This document shows, in pieces, positions 53,101 through 64,000 of a stretch of DNA of 64,000 bases. This DNA is from Trichobilharzia szidati (Eukaryota; Platyhelminthes; Trematoda; Strigeidida; Schistosomatidae), in NCBI GenBank assembly GCA_944472155.2, contig OX235277.1:32746804-32810803 (forward strand), read 5' to 3'. Positions within the stretch are counted from its first letter, which is position 1. Each line of letters opens with the position of its first letter. Both the position numbers and the translations under genes were made by a program. Below the pieces are notes generated by a model that was given only the letters and a program-made list of their open reading frames with translations, was not told where the DNA came from and did not search any database.

Positions 53101-53106
53101 TAACAT
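33286..53106 (-). CDS. Secreted repeat protein, micro-exon-type gene, right copy (20 visible coding exons)
   Basis: Exons in transcript order: 53106-53058, 52620-52552, 50352-50080, 48904-48656, 45500-45447, 44474-44412, 43820-43767, then thirteen repeat exons whose low ends are 43004, 42194, 41386, 40576, 39766, 38954, 38144, 37334, 36524, 35714, 34904, 34096 and 33286 (54 nt each). Splice sites and phases match the left copy, and the joined frame is open for 504 codons. Protein differences from the left copy: Thr18Ser, Lys99Glu, Met258Thr, eight more repeats, and Thr to Ala in the repeat nearest the centre (VEATT). An in-frame ATG three codons upstream (53115) exists only here and would add MSA. 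As on the left, no 3' terminal exon is visible before the LINE. Confidence 0.75.
43767..43820 (-). CDS. Exon 7, founder-type repeat exon (right copy)
   Basis: Encodes EAPVTTAEKTTAAVESTT. It has Thr where the left copy has Met258, making it closer to the array repeat. Confidence 0.72.
44412..44474 (-). CDS. Exon 6 (right copy)
   Basis: The 63-nt polyglutamate exon, identical to the left copy; the SINE lies just upstream in transcript sense. Confidence 0.7.
44529..44760 (+). mobile_element. tRNA-derived SINE in intron 5 (right copy)
   Basis: Inverted partner of the left intron-5 SINE with the same acceptor-stem and B-box features, nearly identical to it. Confidence 0.8.
45447..45500 (-). CDS. 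Exon 5 (right copy)
   Basis: The 54-nt linker exon, identical to the left copy, with a GTGAGT donor. Confidence 0.7.
45866..46068. repeat. 93-bp foldback in intron 4 (right copy)
   Basis: Same 203-bp foldback as in the left arm, inverted. It is of the same length and arm sequence. Confidence 0.88.
48656..48904 (-). CDS. Exon 4 (right copy)
   Basis: A 249-nt phase-1 exon, protein-identical to the left copy, with the sequon at Asn144 and Cys158 kept. Confidence 0.75.
50080..50352 (-). CDS. Exon 3 (right copy)
   Basis: A 273-nt phase-1 exon. The translated sequence equals the left copy except for Glu at residue 99 next to Cys101. Confidence 0.75.
50723..51495. repeat. Element with long terminal inverted repeats in intron 2 (right copy)
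   Basis: Inverted partner of 19216-19988 at exactly mirrored coordinates. The internal frame is 50940-51317 on the minus strand, with a few residue changes. Confidence 0.6.
52552..52620 (-). CDS. Exon 2 (right copy)
   Basis: Phase-1 exon of 69 nt with the same acceptor and GTAAGT donor as on the left. It encodes VSLLPQEEVEC and following residues, with Ser in place of Thr18. Confidence 0.65.
53058..53106 (-). CDS. Exon 1, leader peptide start (right copy)
   Basis: Same 49-nt coding exon as the left copy, ending at GTGAG. An extra in-frame ATG at 53115 (ATGTCCGCT before the shared ATG) is present here, where the left arm has ATC. The adjoining AT microsatellite is longer than on the left. 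Confidence 0.65.
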
Positions 53107-53132
53107 AGCGGACATACGCCAGCCTATGAAGC

Positions 53133-53138
53133 GATATA

Positions 53139-53182
<44 letters not shown>

Positions 53183-53200
53183 ATATATATATGTATATAT
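53133..53200. repeat. AT microsatellite upstream of exon 1 (right copy)
   Basis: About 68 bases of the same dinucleotide tract, roughly 12 longer than in the left arm. Confidence 0.85.
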
Positions 53201-53989
53201 CGGTCCTAATTAACTGAGGCTTTTGTTTTAGATTTCACAAACTGAAATTTATCGTAAGATGAGTCTAACAGAAAGTCATACTATCATCAGATGACTGTGA
53301 AATGCTACATGATCCGATATTCTTCAATGAATAGCATTTCTTTAAATTAAGTTTACTCAGACAAAGGCATAAACTCAGTATCATATAGTGAATTATTACT
53401 ATTCAGACTCCTACACAGAGAACATTACCACAATAAGTGAAAGGAATGAGCTCCAAAATGAAAAGAGTTTGCTCACTTGTAGACAATGAATGGTGATTAT
53501 CGCCACAATCAACTTGTATCCAACTATATTTGTGGCGTGATAATCTGAGCAGTAAGTAGGCTTAGTAAAAACACACAAAGATGAAGAAATTAGGAATAGA
53601 GTCTTGAAAAGAAGTTAATTTACCTGAAAAGACCATTACACAAACAGAATGTCAGATTATGTAGTATATTCACTGGAACTGTAAACTGTAGAATATATAC
53701 ACACTTGAAATATGCCTTGGCGTCCTTATGGTGAAATCAGATGTGTTGATGGAGTGCAATAATTGAAACACATTCTGCACAGCTAAGAAAGTGCGAAGAA
53801 ATGAAATTGATACACTATACTCTTCTCCGATGTCTATCACTAATATCATCACTACCCTTTATGGAACACGTATCCATTTCACTTCACTCATTTTGCGCTG
53901 TTCAGCTGACTCCATAATTGTTTACCAGCTTTCATTTCCACCCTACACTATCTCCACGACGTCATCCTCAGGCTCAAGCTGCAGTCGTC
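53201..53989. other. Upstream region of right gene
   Basis: Inverted partner of 16725-17521 with few changes; no specific regulatory site recognised. Confidence 0.4.
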
Positions 53990-55115
53990 GCTACCTATTC
54001 ACATCCTCACTGTGATCTGTCTGACACATGCGGTCAGCCAATGGTCACCTCAGCATGTATCCAATCTATGTTCATTTCTCCTGGCATATATTTTGGTGAT
54101 TGATTTCTGGATGATTCGGAGTGGTTTCCTTGCTGGCCAACCGAACTTTAATATTAAGAGGAGGCAGGTGCTGATGAAAGTTCGCAGCAGCTTATCGGCA
54201 AATGCTATCTATGATGCTGCAAGTGTCTATAATAAAAAGGATTACTGATTTGAAATTAGCGTTGAAAATCAGAATTGCATTCCTGACGCTCAGTGGTGAC
54301 AGATTTCCATGCTGTTCACAGAATACTGAATGTCTGTTTAATGCTTTTACCATCTTAACTTTGACACGCTCACTTGTGCTGTTTGTAGTTAAAACGATGT
54401 TTGTATTTTCCCAAAGATGGCTATTGATGCCTGTTGTTGTTATTTGGGTGTTTTCATCACCTCTACCTTCTCTGTATTCGCTCTGATTGCTGTCTTTGCT
54501 TCTTCTTCTTCCGTCCAATTGTTGGTTTTTTACCACATACCTTTACGCGTGTGTGACGTTACAGCTTTGTCATCCACATAGTTCACACCTTCCAGTGGCT
54601 TCTCGTCAGTCACACGTATACCAACCTTCTTGCTGCGCTTGGTCGTTTGCACGGTCCAGTCAACTAGAAGCTGGAACAGCAACAGTGATATTTGACTCCT
54701 GTGTACACTGGCGGTGCCACTAAGAATTACTTGACAGGCGATATAATCATATAGCTGTTGATCGGTACTCCATGAAGATTCAGAGATCTCCGTAGTGTTG
54801 AGGTTGTTCCCGAATCGCTCGACGATCAACGCCATTGACATATTTTACATAGTCGATGAAGTTGAATCAGAGATTTGACTGCCATGTAATGCTTAGTCAG
54901 TTGATGATGTATAGTGATACAGTTTGATGTTTACATGACATATATTTCCGGAATTGAGCTTGTTTCTAGCGGAGCTTTGCAATCTGAAGCATCTTGCAGT
55001 CTCTATAAAATTAGGCAGCATGGACTACGGTATATTTCGCACCAGTTTTCGCAATGGCCTAATTTTCCTTGTTTGTAGTTTGATAAGACAGACTTTCTTT
55101 CAGTCGGTATGTAAA
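53990..55115 (-). mobile_element. Older RTE-like reverse transcriptase relic (right arm)
   Basis: Inverted partner of the 15.6-16.7 kb relic, with the same NYVDDKAVTSHT motif. A few substitutions separate the two. Confidence 0.65.
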
Positions 55116-55556
55116 ATTCCTTCTTTCCAAAACGTCTGCGAGAGTAGCATGAGCATATCTGCTCAGATCATTTCGTTGGTTTTCAAAATTTCTATGGAAT
55201 TACACAAAAAATACACTGAAAAACAAAACGATGTTGTTATTACTGACGTTTCGCCACTTAATGGTTTTTGTTAATATTTGTTATGTGAATTACAAATAAT
55301 TCCGCCAAATACAAATTCCCAAATTCATTCCTCCCTGTGTTGTTGGTTGATTTCCTGTTTGTCATTCGGTCACTTGGAAATACTACTATTACAAATAATG
55401 ATTACATTTTGGCGTCGCTATGGAATCAAATGATTTTGGAAAGTTTACTGTGAACAGTTCGCCGTTGAAGATCGACGATTGTCTTGAATGCTTTGTCGCA
55501 CGGTGCATGTCAAAGAATGTTTGTGATGACAAAATTTCAGCTCATTTTATTACTAC

Positions 55557-55882
55557 TGTGGTGAGAGCTGTCTACTAGCCAAGTGGTTGACAGTAATTGA
55601 GGTCAATGTTTATGTATCAAATATTAGTCATGTTGTGGTGAGAGATGGTTGCTAGCCAAATTGGTTGACAGTAATTGAGGACAAGATCAAGATGAACAGG
55701 CGGATACAGAACTGACACAGCCACAAGAGATGCAAGGTTAACTTTGTGTGAGAAACAACCAATCAACAGACTGTATTTTCTACTAACACTAACCTACAAT
55801 AATGTACATCAAAATCTATAAATATGTGTTGATTTTCCGTAATAAACGTTCTGTTGCCTGGCCCTTGTCTTCTGTTGTTACA
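55557..55882 (+). mobile_element. Solo LTR nested in Gypsy gag (right arm)
   Basis: Same 326-bp LTR and same CTAC target duplications (55553-55556 and 55883-55886) as on the left, so the insertion and its recombination to a solo LTR came before the arm duplication. Confidence 0.82.
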
Positions 55883-56907
55883 CTACGATTGGGCTAGATA
55901 AATACAATCTAGTGAAAACTCTGTCATTTCCAGATTAACCAATTTCTCTGCCAAATGATAATCTTCGGGGACTTCTAACAGATCACTTCTACATAACTAC
56001 TTTTGGAAGACGAGAGAAGGCTCAGTTCAACAAGTTTGTTCGTGCCATCAGCTGGAAGATTAGAAAGTTTATACTCCAGCTTCAGATTCAAGCATTAAAG
56101 TGAAACTTTGGAGATCAGCTCCTTACTCAACTACGTGATTACCTAATTGCTGGAATCAATATTCCGAAGTAAGAGTAAGAGTTGATTAGGACTCCTTCCT
56201 GCACCTTTGAAAGTGCTAAGGATTTATGTACTGCATATGAAGATGCCAACAGTGAATACCCAGCCCCAACTACGTCGGTGTCTGATATCATGCTGTCCAT
56301 AGTTGACAATGCAAGTGTTCATAAAATGAAATCCAAACTGTCATGCACGCGTAATAGAATGCAGACCGAAAGCAAAATCATCCAACCGTGTTTTTCACGG
56401 GGATAGATTCATCTGCGATGCAGTTGCCGTTTTCGGAGTGCTAAGTACAATAAATGTGGTGAAATTGGTCACATAATATCTGTTTATCGGAGTTCACATA
56501 CTTATGCTACTCATAATTCTCACAATTTGTCTGATCAATGCAGTCAATGTCTCTTTCATCTGATCAGAACCTTCACTACAAATTCAGACAAGTCTCACTC
56601 TTTTATCATAAAAGACACTGGGAGTATTGAATCTAGAATTTCTAGGAATGATTTACTATTGCTTTGTAAGCATGCTCAGGTAGACCCGACTGCTCGTTCC
56701 ATTACAGGTGTCACTGGCCATAAACTGCCTCTTTTTGGTGCTACTAGCATTGGTTTGAAATCAAACAGTGGTAGTTTTGTGAATATACCCTTTCTTGTTA
56801 GTGAATACGGTCCATCTTTATTGAGATTAAAAGCCCTTAGATTGTTGAATGTCGAAATCTCACTTTGCACTGAATTGTTTGATGAATCTCTGTTCAAACA
56901 ATTAGTT

Positions 56908-57615
56908 TTTCCCGGGCTACTGAAGAAAGACTATAACATATTACGCAGGATGTTAAATGTTGTCAGCAGAGTAAGCAACATGCCACTTAACCAGCTTGTT
57001 AATATTTTGGTTGACAGGCACATGGACTCATGTGAAAAATGGGCCAAATCCATCTTATCTAACTCACACCACCCTCTTCACTCACAACTCTCCCCTTGCA
57101 TCTCATCAGGTAAAACAAGAAGCCAATATAGAAAACTATATGCTCGCACCAGTAAATACAAAAACTCAACCATACCCTACTTAGCTCGTGTTCTGTGTGA
57201 TAAAGAAAGCATCAGGCGTGACACCTATAATTCATTAAATAGTCATTAGTACAACTGGATCTCATCTTTCCAACCCACTTCACCAATAGGTACAACATTT
57301 TCTTTCCTTCTGTTCCTTTTCTCTCTCTTCTTTTTCCGTTATGTGCTGCTTTGTCTCTTTCTCTCGCTTACGCCAGTTAATAAGACAGCTCCCACTTTTC
57401 TAACACCTGCAAACACTGTTTCAGCTTTACCTTTGCTACTGACATGCCAATGTATTGTCGTAATAATGAACTGCGGTTTCCTCAATCTATGTAGAATTCT
57501 ATTTATTGATAATGTACAAACTGGATGCAATACTGTAGTAAAAAATGCTGAGAATTCCATTCTGTATCACAAGTACTGTTTTGAAATAAAGCAAATTATT
57601 ATTATTATTATTATT
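56908..57615 (+). mobile_element. 5'-truncated non-LTR retrotransposon, right arm only
   Basis: About 708 bp absent from the matching site in the left arm. It carries the end of an open frame (NVVSRVSNMPLNQLVNILVD to YNSLNSH, stop near 57249), a pyrimidine-rich 3' UTR, GAAATAAAG and an (ATT)n tail, and is flanked by ATTAGTT duplications (56901-56907 and 57616-57622). The LINE family is not the RTE family seen elsewhere in the window, and I cannot name it. Confidence 0.8.
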
Positions 57616-58299
57616 ATTAGTTCTCCAATGTTCTAAGTATGTATGTGACATGAAGATTCATCCCATCCATCTTGAAGTAGAGGATGATCCTGTATTCCTA
57701 GAGCGCCGACTGATTCCATACGGTTCAAGAGATGCAGTTAAGAAAGAGTTAGACGAGTTTGATGGGCAGGTCATACTTATGCCAGCTGAATCTTCGAATT
57801 GAGCAACTCCCATTGTGACTCCACTGAAGGCTGAAAGGAAAACACCGAGAATTTGTGGTGACTACCGCCTTACACTCAACAGTCGCCTTCTACAGCAAAG
57901 TTGCACTACACTGGAAGCTGAAGGCATTCTCTACAAGCTACATGGCTAAAAGTACTTTTCCAAAGTCAATCTCAAAGATGCTTATTTGCAGATTCCTCTT
58001 GAAGAAGCTTCTAGTGCACTAAAAACCATAAATCCTCTATTTGGATTGTTCAAGTGTAAGTTCTTGTCTTTTTGTTTAAAGGCCTCAAAGGCTTTGCAGG
58101 CACTTTTTCAGAGTAGATTCAGGCAACTATCTGATTTACATCAAATTACTGATGACAAGAACGGTTTGTTCAAATCTAAACTGTTTGTTATTTTAAATTA
58201 TTTCATTTCCTCACCAGTTCCACATTCCAGAATCACATCGTCGGAACAACAGATAGCAGTGAGTTATCCACTGAACAACGTAGACAACAACAGATATGA

Positions 58300-58625
58300 C
58301 TTCCATATGACTGGATGCAGTGTATGTATTCCCAACAATCTAGTTCATTCATCAAACCTGAAAAGCTTTGGTTGAGAAAATGCTTCATATTTTCAAAAGA
58401 TCGTCTTTATTCTGAAAAATTATTCTGCGCACAGTAGAGATTCCTCAGTGAACTTTATCACAATTTATTTACACTGCGTGTAAGATTTTCAATTGAAATA
58501 TAAATCTAGAATGCATCACATGCCTTAGTGTTGTTGCCACGAAAGCACAGTCTAGTCAATTAGGATGTTGCCATTCATTTCCTCAGAGGATTGTACAGCA
58601 GTAGGTGCATATTGATTAAAAATCA
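58300..58625 (-). repeat. Dispersed repeat, copy 2 (right arm)
   Basis: Inverted partner of 12825-13142. Confidence 0.55.
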
Positions 58626-58639
58626 TATGCGTGATAACT

Positions 58640-58785
58640 ATAAAACTATAAAACTCAAGTTTTGAAGTTGTGTGATTATAATTGATATGATTATGAACAG
58701 TAAATTTTGTTCGAAACGTCATCCAGTAAATAATACTGTTTCACTGTGTGATACATCTAATAAACAAACTAATATGGAATTGCAT
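58640..58785 (+). repeat. Dispersed repeat fragment (GACGTTTCGA family, right arm)
   Basis: Inverted partner of 12664-12800, with TTCGAAACGTCATCCAGTAA and a CACTGTGTGAT block. Confidence 0.55.
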
Positions 58786-58984
58786 ATGCGTGATCCCTTG
58801 TAGCAAATCGAGTATATAACTGGCTGGTTAAAACAGTATAAATGGGGGTAAGTTGACGCCTTACACGGGATGGAAATACTTTTATCCATACAGTCTTCCG
58901 CCTAATTTCAGACTAGTTTATCCCGACTGGTTCTCATTCTGTAATTAAATCCCGGTTGCATTGTTTGTTCTTCCGTATAATTAA

Positions 58985-61594
58985 TCCTTTGGGTTCCAAG
59001 TGGAATACAGGGCCTTAACAGCACGTCTCCAATTTGTTCTATTTGGCACTGTCCTCATCAGCTGGGTTCACGATTGCCATAATCTCTCATCTCTTCCTCG
59101 CATGATGTACTCCATTTCACCCTCAAATGACCCACTTGTCATTTCCCATTGGGTTTCCAGTCGAGTGATGGCTTGCATCGCGCGCGATGTCATTCAATGA
59201 CCTTCTCAACATATGCCCAATTCATCTCCATGTTCCTCTGCATATTTGTTGAGCAGTTGCTCTTGGTTGGTTTGTTCCCAGAGTCTTTTGTTGTTAATTC
59301 TTCCAAACCCGCCATTTTATCCTCAGTATGTAGCGAAGGCAGCTGCCGATAAGCTTGTGACTTGTTGAAAATCCTTTTCGTGACACGCAGTGCACGTTTC
59401 TGATCCATATAGAAGGACTAACTTGACAGTGGTGTTGAAAGTGTGAAATTCGCTTCTTACCCTGACTGCAGAAGATTTCCAATATGGTTTCAGATTGATG
59501 AAGGAGTATCATGCCCCTTCCGATTCTAGCTTTGACATCTCCATCCATGCTGTTCGCCTGTGGTCGAAACAATGCATCCTAGATAAGTTAAGGAAGTGAC
59601 CTCTTTCAAATCTCTCCTGTTGATGGTGATTGGTATTGCTTTCTAGTGTCGTTGGTTGGTTATCTGCACCACGTCCATCTCCTCTTTGTTCATCTTGAGT
59701 CCTACCTTCGCTGCCAACTTCTTCAGCCAGCTTTTTGCTTTTCGCTCGCAAATCTTCGATTTTGTGTGACATCAAACATGAATCATTTACGAAATCCAAG
59801 TCTTCTAGAGTCTTCTTGTTGGTCCAACGCATTCCCGTCTTCTCACTACCTGCGCACAGTCTGATGCATAATGCAGTCCATCACATTTACGGATATCATC
59901 GGTGATAATAGGCAGGCAGCCTAGTCCTACTCATTTATTCACCTCGAACACCTCGCTGAGTCTTTCGTTGGGGATCACCTGACACGTGACATTGCCATAT
60001 AGCTATTGAATGAGGTTTATAAATACTTGGAGCATACCGTAGTCAAGAAGTATATCCTGATTACTTCATGGTCAACGTTGTTGAAGGTCTTTTTGATGAC
60101 GATAAAGTTATGGTAGAGGTTTGACTGCAGTTCTATGCTTTGTTCGATGAAGATGAGCAGAGTTTCAACTTGATCCTCACATGATTTACCCTTCTGAATC
60201 GAGCTTGTTTATGTCGGAGTTCCCCATGCAGTGCATCTTTCGTTCTCTCCACAATGATGTGACTCAGTATTTTGCTTGTCGTGGACAAGATCACGATTCT
60301 GCAGCAGTTCTTACAATGGTATAAATCGCACTTTTTTGATAGTTTGACGAGGTAGCCTTTCTTCCATCGGCAAGTACCTTTCCCTCCTTCCGAACCTTTT
60401 GCAGCAATGACACGAGCATAACTGCTGCAGTCTCTGGGTCCGTTTTCAGTGCTTCCAGAGGAATTCCATCCAGCTCTGCTGCCTTCCTGGACTTCAGTAG
60501 CTTGATCAAATGTAGGATTTTTGCCTTCATTGGAAGACTGGTATCCACTGGGACTTTTGTGCGTACTGTTGGTAGTGTTCTTGGGCTGGTAGCAGGTGAT
60601 GGTTGATTCAAGAGTCCTATGAAGTGATCAGCTCATCGTCTCATTTTTTCTCCATTTCGGTAATCAGGCTCCCTTGAACACCGTTTCATAGGTTTCACCT
60701 GAATTGATCTCTTCCCGGATAGACATGGTTATCTGATATCATGTTCCAAGGCTTCTTTTGCCTGCGGCCTGTTCTGCTTCACTGTCATTTCCAGTGTGTA
60801 TCAGAATTGTCTTTTGTCTTCCCTGGCATTCTTCTTTATTCAGTGCAGTGTACACTGGACTTAGCTTCTCCTGATATTCATCTTTGTATTGTTCCATATT
60901 CCGTTTCACCATTCTCCTCCCTTCTGTTAGCCCACAGGTGTCCGTCGACAGCATTCTTTGTCTTCTCTATTCCTTCTTCCTGAAACGCTTGCACACGTTT
61001 CCTTGAACACCACCTTCAGAGAGTTTCAACGTTCTTCCACGCAAGTCTCCTCAGTGAAACCACGTAGTGTCTCCAACTTTGCTCTGATGGCTACAGTGAG
61101 GGCATCTTCTTTATTTTCGTCTTTAGGTTTCTGAGCGTTGAAATAGAATTATGGTCTATTCTCGGTGGCGCTGAAGGCTTTCGACCTGACCTTGGGGATT
61201 CTTTGATATAGATAATAGTCTTGGCCGGCATCTGCTCCCCTTCTCAAATTTGTGTCCAGAAAACTTCGTCTCTGCTGAAGTTCAGATAAAGTTTATCTGG
61301 ATTTGTGTTCATCAGGTGAAATCCACATAGTCCTCTGTGTGTCCTTTTGCTTATACACACTATCTCCGACCACCAATTCACTGAAGAGTCCTCTATTATC
61401 ATTCATTTCCCTGAGCCTCCCGATCCATGATGGTTTCTCTTCCCGTATTGTCCGCTCCCAGTGCGGTATTCATATCTCCCATGAGGATTTTCATGTCACC
61501 ATTTGGGATGTTGTCCATAAGTGTTTGTAATGTCAGTAAAATGCCCCTTTCCTCTTGTCCCGCATTGTTTGTAGGTGCGAAGCATTAGATAACT
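58985..61594 (-). mobile_element. RTE-like LINE, broken (right arm)
   Basis: Inverted partner of the 9823-12470 element with the same truncation points and mostly the same lesions, which shows the LINE was already dead when the arms were duplicated. FVND occurs here too. Confidence 0.82.
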
Positions 61595-61765
61595 GTTAGT
61601 CGTCAGTACGCTCGCCGACCATGCACATGGTCCGGGGTTCAATCACCGGCCGACGCATACCCGATATCCATGGCCGGCCTGCTAAATTTTGCCTACCGAT
61701 ATCACATGCTGAAAATTCCATACTCGTATAAAAAGTACTGTGAGGAATTAAGCTATAAAAAGTTT
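61595..61765 (+). mobile_element. SINE head fused to LINE (right arm)
   Basis: Inverted partner of the 9668-9822 element, with the same junction to the LINE. Confidence 0.65.
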
Positions 61766-63540
61766 AATTAATTAATTTAAGTTGAAGCTTGTTGTTATGA
61801 TCCTGCAAGAGGAGATCGGTTTTGGCTGACAGTTGCGACATCATGGTAACCACTCATTGCCACTCACTGTGCAAGTGGGTGTCGTCTGGGTGACCGGAGT
61901 AGAATTTGGTTGGTCCACATCCATTCTATCCGTTCTCGCAGATTCTCAGCTCTTCTATAATATATCTCTCCGTTTCTTTGCCTACCTGGGAAGCCTTCCC
62001 ATTCTCCTACATTACACAAAAATTTACTTCCCCATTCTTACTCCTGCTTTCATCCAGAGAAGACACACCGGCTGACTGGCCTACCTAAACTTTTCACCAG
62101 TCCGCGTCATTGAGCCTCTCTAATTCTAACGTAGAACAATTTAGTTTTCTTATTTTGAATTTTTGAATGTTTTATTGTGCATTGTAGTTTCTGTAGAAGT
62201 TTGTTTAGTTTCGTATGGTGGTGTCAGTAGCTCTAATTCAAACCCTCCCTATATACTTGGGCTTGTGACCGGCTAGAAATTTAGCAAGCCAGTAAACTAG
62301 GATAGATTGGGACTTGATATAAGTCAATTTTCTATTGCTCTCTTTCAACTGACATTGTAGGAACAGTAGTCGTTTCAGTCTGTTTTTCTACTGTAAACGA
62401 CCGTTTAGACGTTAACTGTTCAATTTTGCAATCAAACCGACAATTACATCAGTAATCAATAACACATAATCCTTGATGATCCTCCACTGTATACTGCTGG
62501 CTTCAACTATTCATTCCTGTAGAACTATGTTCTCAACTGTGACTCAGACATATCAAATAGCTACTTCGTCTACCAAAGAGCTCCGTTTCACCTCATTTAG
62601 TTTATTGTGAACATTGATTCAGTGAGCACGTCTAACACTTTATTCAAGTTCAACAAACAGTTATACATGAGAAGAAATATGGTGTGGTTCTGACGTCTAC
62701 TTCTTCACTGCTAGTAGACTGTTTGGTGACATGACTTGAAAGTTTTGTTCATAGCATACTGGCAAATCAACCTTACCTTCGTGAATGGCTTGTTGGTAAC
62801 ACCGTTATTATCTATGTTATGGAGCAGTACCTAGGGAATTCTTCCAAAAACTGAAGCACAACCCTTCCAACTGTAAAGTGTGTTATTCAGCATAGATTTT
62901 TCCACTCTTCGTCACGCCGACTTAAGACCAGCTACTTCCGGTCAAGTATCAGTGTATGGAAGGCAATATGGACTGAGTAGTTATTACCACCCAAACCTGC
63001 CTCACTTTGGTGAGGAGAAGAAACTAACTGTGTTGTTCGTGAACCGAATGCGTGATATCAGCTTATGTTGCTCTCAAATTTTCACCTGGTGCCTACTCTC
63101 TAAATTGTTCTCCTCATTCTCGAATACATAGAAGAATGTCGAGTATTACTCCTAGTTGGATTTCCATTAGCTATAATTACCCGCTGATAGACAAAATGTG
63201 AGTTCTGTGTCACTCACTTCCACCCTCTATCCGTCTACTGGGTGGAGTGAACAAGGAGAACTGGAAGATGACACACACTTCATAAGTGGCATTTCTTGCA
63301 GCAGTAATTGGTCACTATCACCATGTCATGGAGGTGGTAGTCAACCAAGAAAAGCAGTGCTCCAATTGGTAGGTGGAAATGTTTAAGAAAGCTTGAACCA
63401 GTAGATTACACAACGCGCATTTTGAGGATCTTCGACGAGTAATTAGGAAACAAACGTGTGCTCAAACTGACTGCATAACAAGCAATTAAAGATGAAGTAT
63501 TCAGAATAATAATGTGATTATGACAGCGACAATCTGTGAA
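61766..63540. other. No gene recognised (right outer arm)
   Basis: Inverted partner of 7885-9667. Small indels shift frames relative to the left arm (for example near 63021-63050). Confidence 0.5.
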
Positions 63541-63587
63541 AGGCTTAGTAGGAGGGAGTATTTTTCAGTTTTTACATTCATGTACTG

Positions 63588-63824
63588 ATGGCCGAGGCTC
63601 GGAAAGGAGCTGAAGTAATTTCTTTTGAACACACAGACCTGACTGGCTTCTTCAGGGGGAGCTCGATGGAGTCAGCTGTATGTAAAGGCGACATTAAGGT
63701 TGGGGCACAGTTCAACAACAGCGTCTCAAGGGATGCAAACGCACGGATGACCTTCAGCAGACCAGTCATAAACATAAGGAATTTTTGCACAAAAACGGAC
63801 GTATATCTACAAGGAAGTGCATGA
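63588..63824 (+). other. Unidentified 78-codon frame in a dispersed repeat (right arm)
   Basis: Inverted partner of 7593-7829, also open over 78 codons, with changes such as SSMESA for SPMVST. Confidence 0.3.
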
Positions 63825-63858
63825 AAACACATTAAACAGGTTACCTTTCGCTGATATT

Positions 63859-64000
63859 CTAACGACAGAAGACAGGGGCCATGCAACAGATCGTTTATTG
63901 AGAACATCAACAGATATTTATAAATTTTTATGTACATTATTATTCGTTATTATTAGCAGATAAACAGCGTCTTCTGACTGGTTGTTTTCTAGCCGAAAGT
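63859..64000 (-). mobile_element. Diverged LTR, partial (window end)
   Basis: Inverted partner of the 7260-7560 LTR, cut by the window end. The last 14 bases no longer match the left arm. Confidence 0.6.

Larger units (their letters stand above)
55385..58060 (+). mobile_element. Ty3/Gypsy retrotransposon relic (right arm), split by a LINE
   Basis: Inverted partner of the left Gypsy relic with the same gag start, protease DTGS motif and reverse transcriptase start. It is interrupted at 56908-57615 by a LINE fragment that the left copy lacks, so the reading frame 56527-57249 is a Gypsy-LINE chimera and not a gene. Confidence 0.82.
32914..63985 (-). repeat. Right arm of giant inverted duplication
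   Basis: Reverse complement of the left arm, with a longer repeat array, a right-only LINE insertion at 56908-57615, a roughly 35-bp extra segment near 47638-47676 and a longer AT tract upstream of the gene. Matching fades in the last 14 or so bases of the window, within an LTR fragment. Confidence 0.93.

Noticed and set aside
56527..57249. 240-codon frame in the right arm
   Set aside because: A chimera of a Gypsy protease region and an inserted LINE end; the left arm shows the uninterrupted sequence.
7434..63985. The inverted duplication as a trivial assembly duplicate
   Set aside because: The arms differ by a LINE insertion with target duplication, substitutions, indels, microsatellite length and array size, so they are not one sequence entered twice. 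A collapsed or wrongly joined allele remains possible and is listed as a test.

Overview
The window looks like nuclear DNA of a schistosome-type blood fluke. It is A+T rich and packed with broken retroelements of kinds known from Schistosoma: RTE-like LINEs, a Ty3/Gypsy element with an LTR, and a tRNA-derived SINE. Its one convincing gene family is built almost wholly from small phase-1 exons whose lengths divide by three, the architecture of fluke micro-exon genes. No prokaryotic signal, CRISPR array, rRNA gene or functional tRNA was seen. The species cannot be told from the sequence alone.

The dominant structure is a giant inverted duplication. The left arm (about 7.4-31.4 kb) is repeated in reverse in the right arm (about 32.9-64.0 kb). 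Between them lie a 496-base run of N and the 3' half of a dead RTE-like LINE. From outside inward each arm holds: an LTR fragment, unannotated DNA, a SINE fused to a broken RTE LINE, a Gypsy fragment with a nested solo LTR, a second and older RTE fragment, an AT microsatellite, and the gene. The outermost 7.4 kb (1-7430) has no partner in the window. It holds a diverged SINE, a Gypsy gag/protease relic, a foldback repeat and degenerate TTAGGG-like DNA.

The gene is present once per arm, and the two copies face each other (left on +, right on -). Seven unique coding exons (49, 69, 273, 249, 54, 63 and 54 nt) predict a secreted protein: an N-terminal hydrophobic leader, about 186 residues of a domain I do not recognise, then an acidic and proline-containing linker. 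The gene then runs into a tandem array of about 808-810 bp units. Each unit carries one 54-nt phase-1 exon with canonical splice sites, encoding the 18-residue Thr-rich repeat QAAVTTAKEMASPVETTT. Five such exons are visible on the left and thirteen on the right, so the predicted proteins differ mainly in repeat number. No terminal exon or poly(A) site is visible for either copy; both genes run into the gap/LINE centre.

The arms are separate sequences, not one sequence printed twice. They differ by substitutions, by microsatellite length, by array copy number and by a right-only LINE insertion (56908-57615) with a target-site duplication. Spot comparison suggests about 5% divergence in the outer arms and about 1% near the gene. 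All calls come from reading the sequence by eye; no alignment or database search was run.
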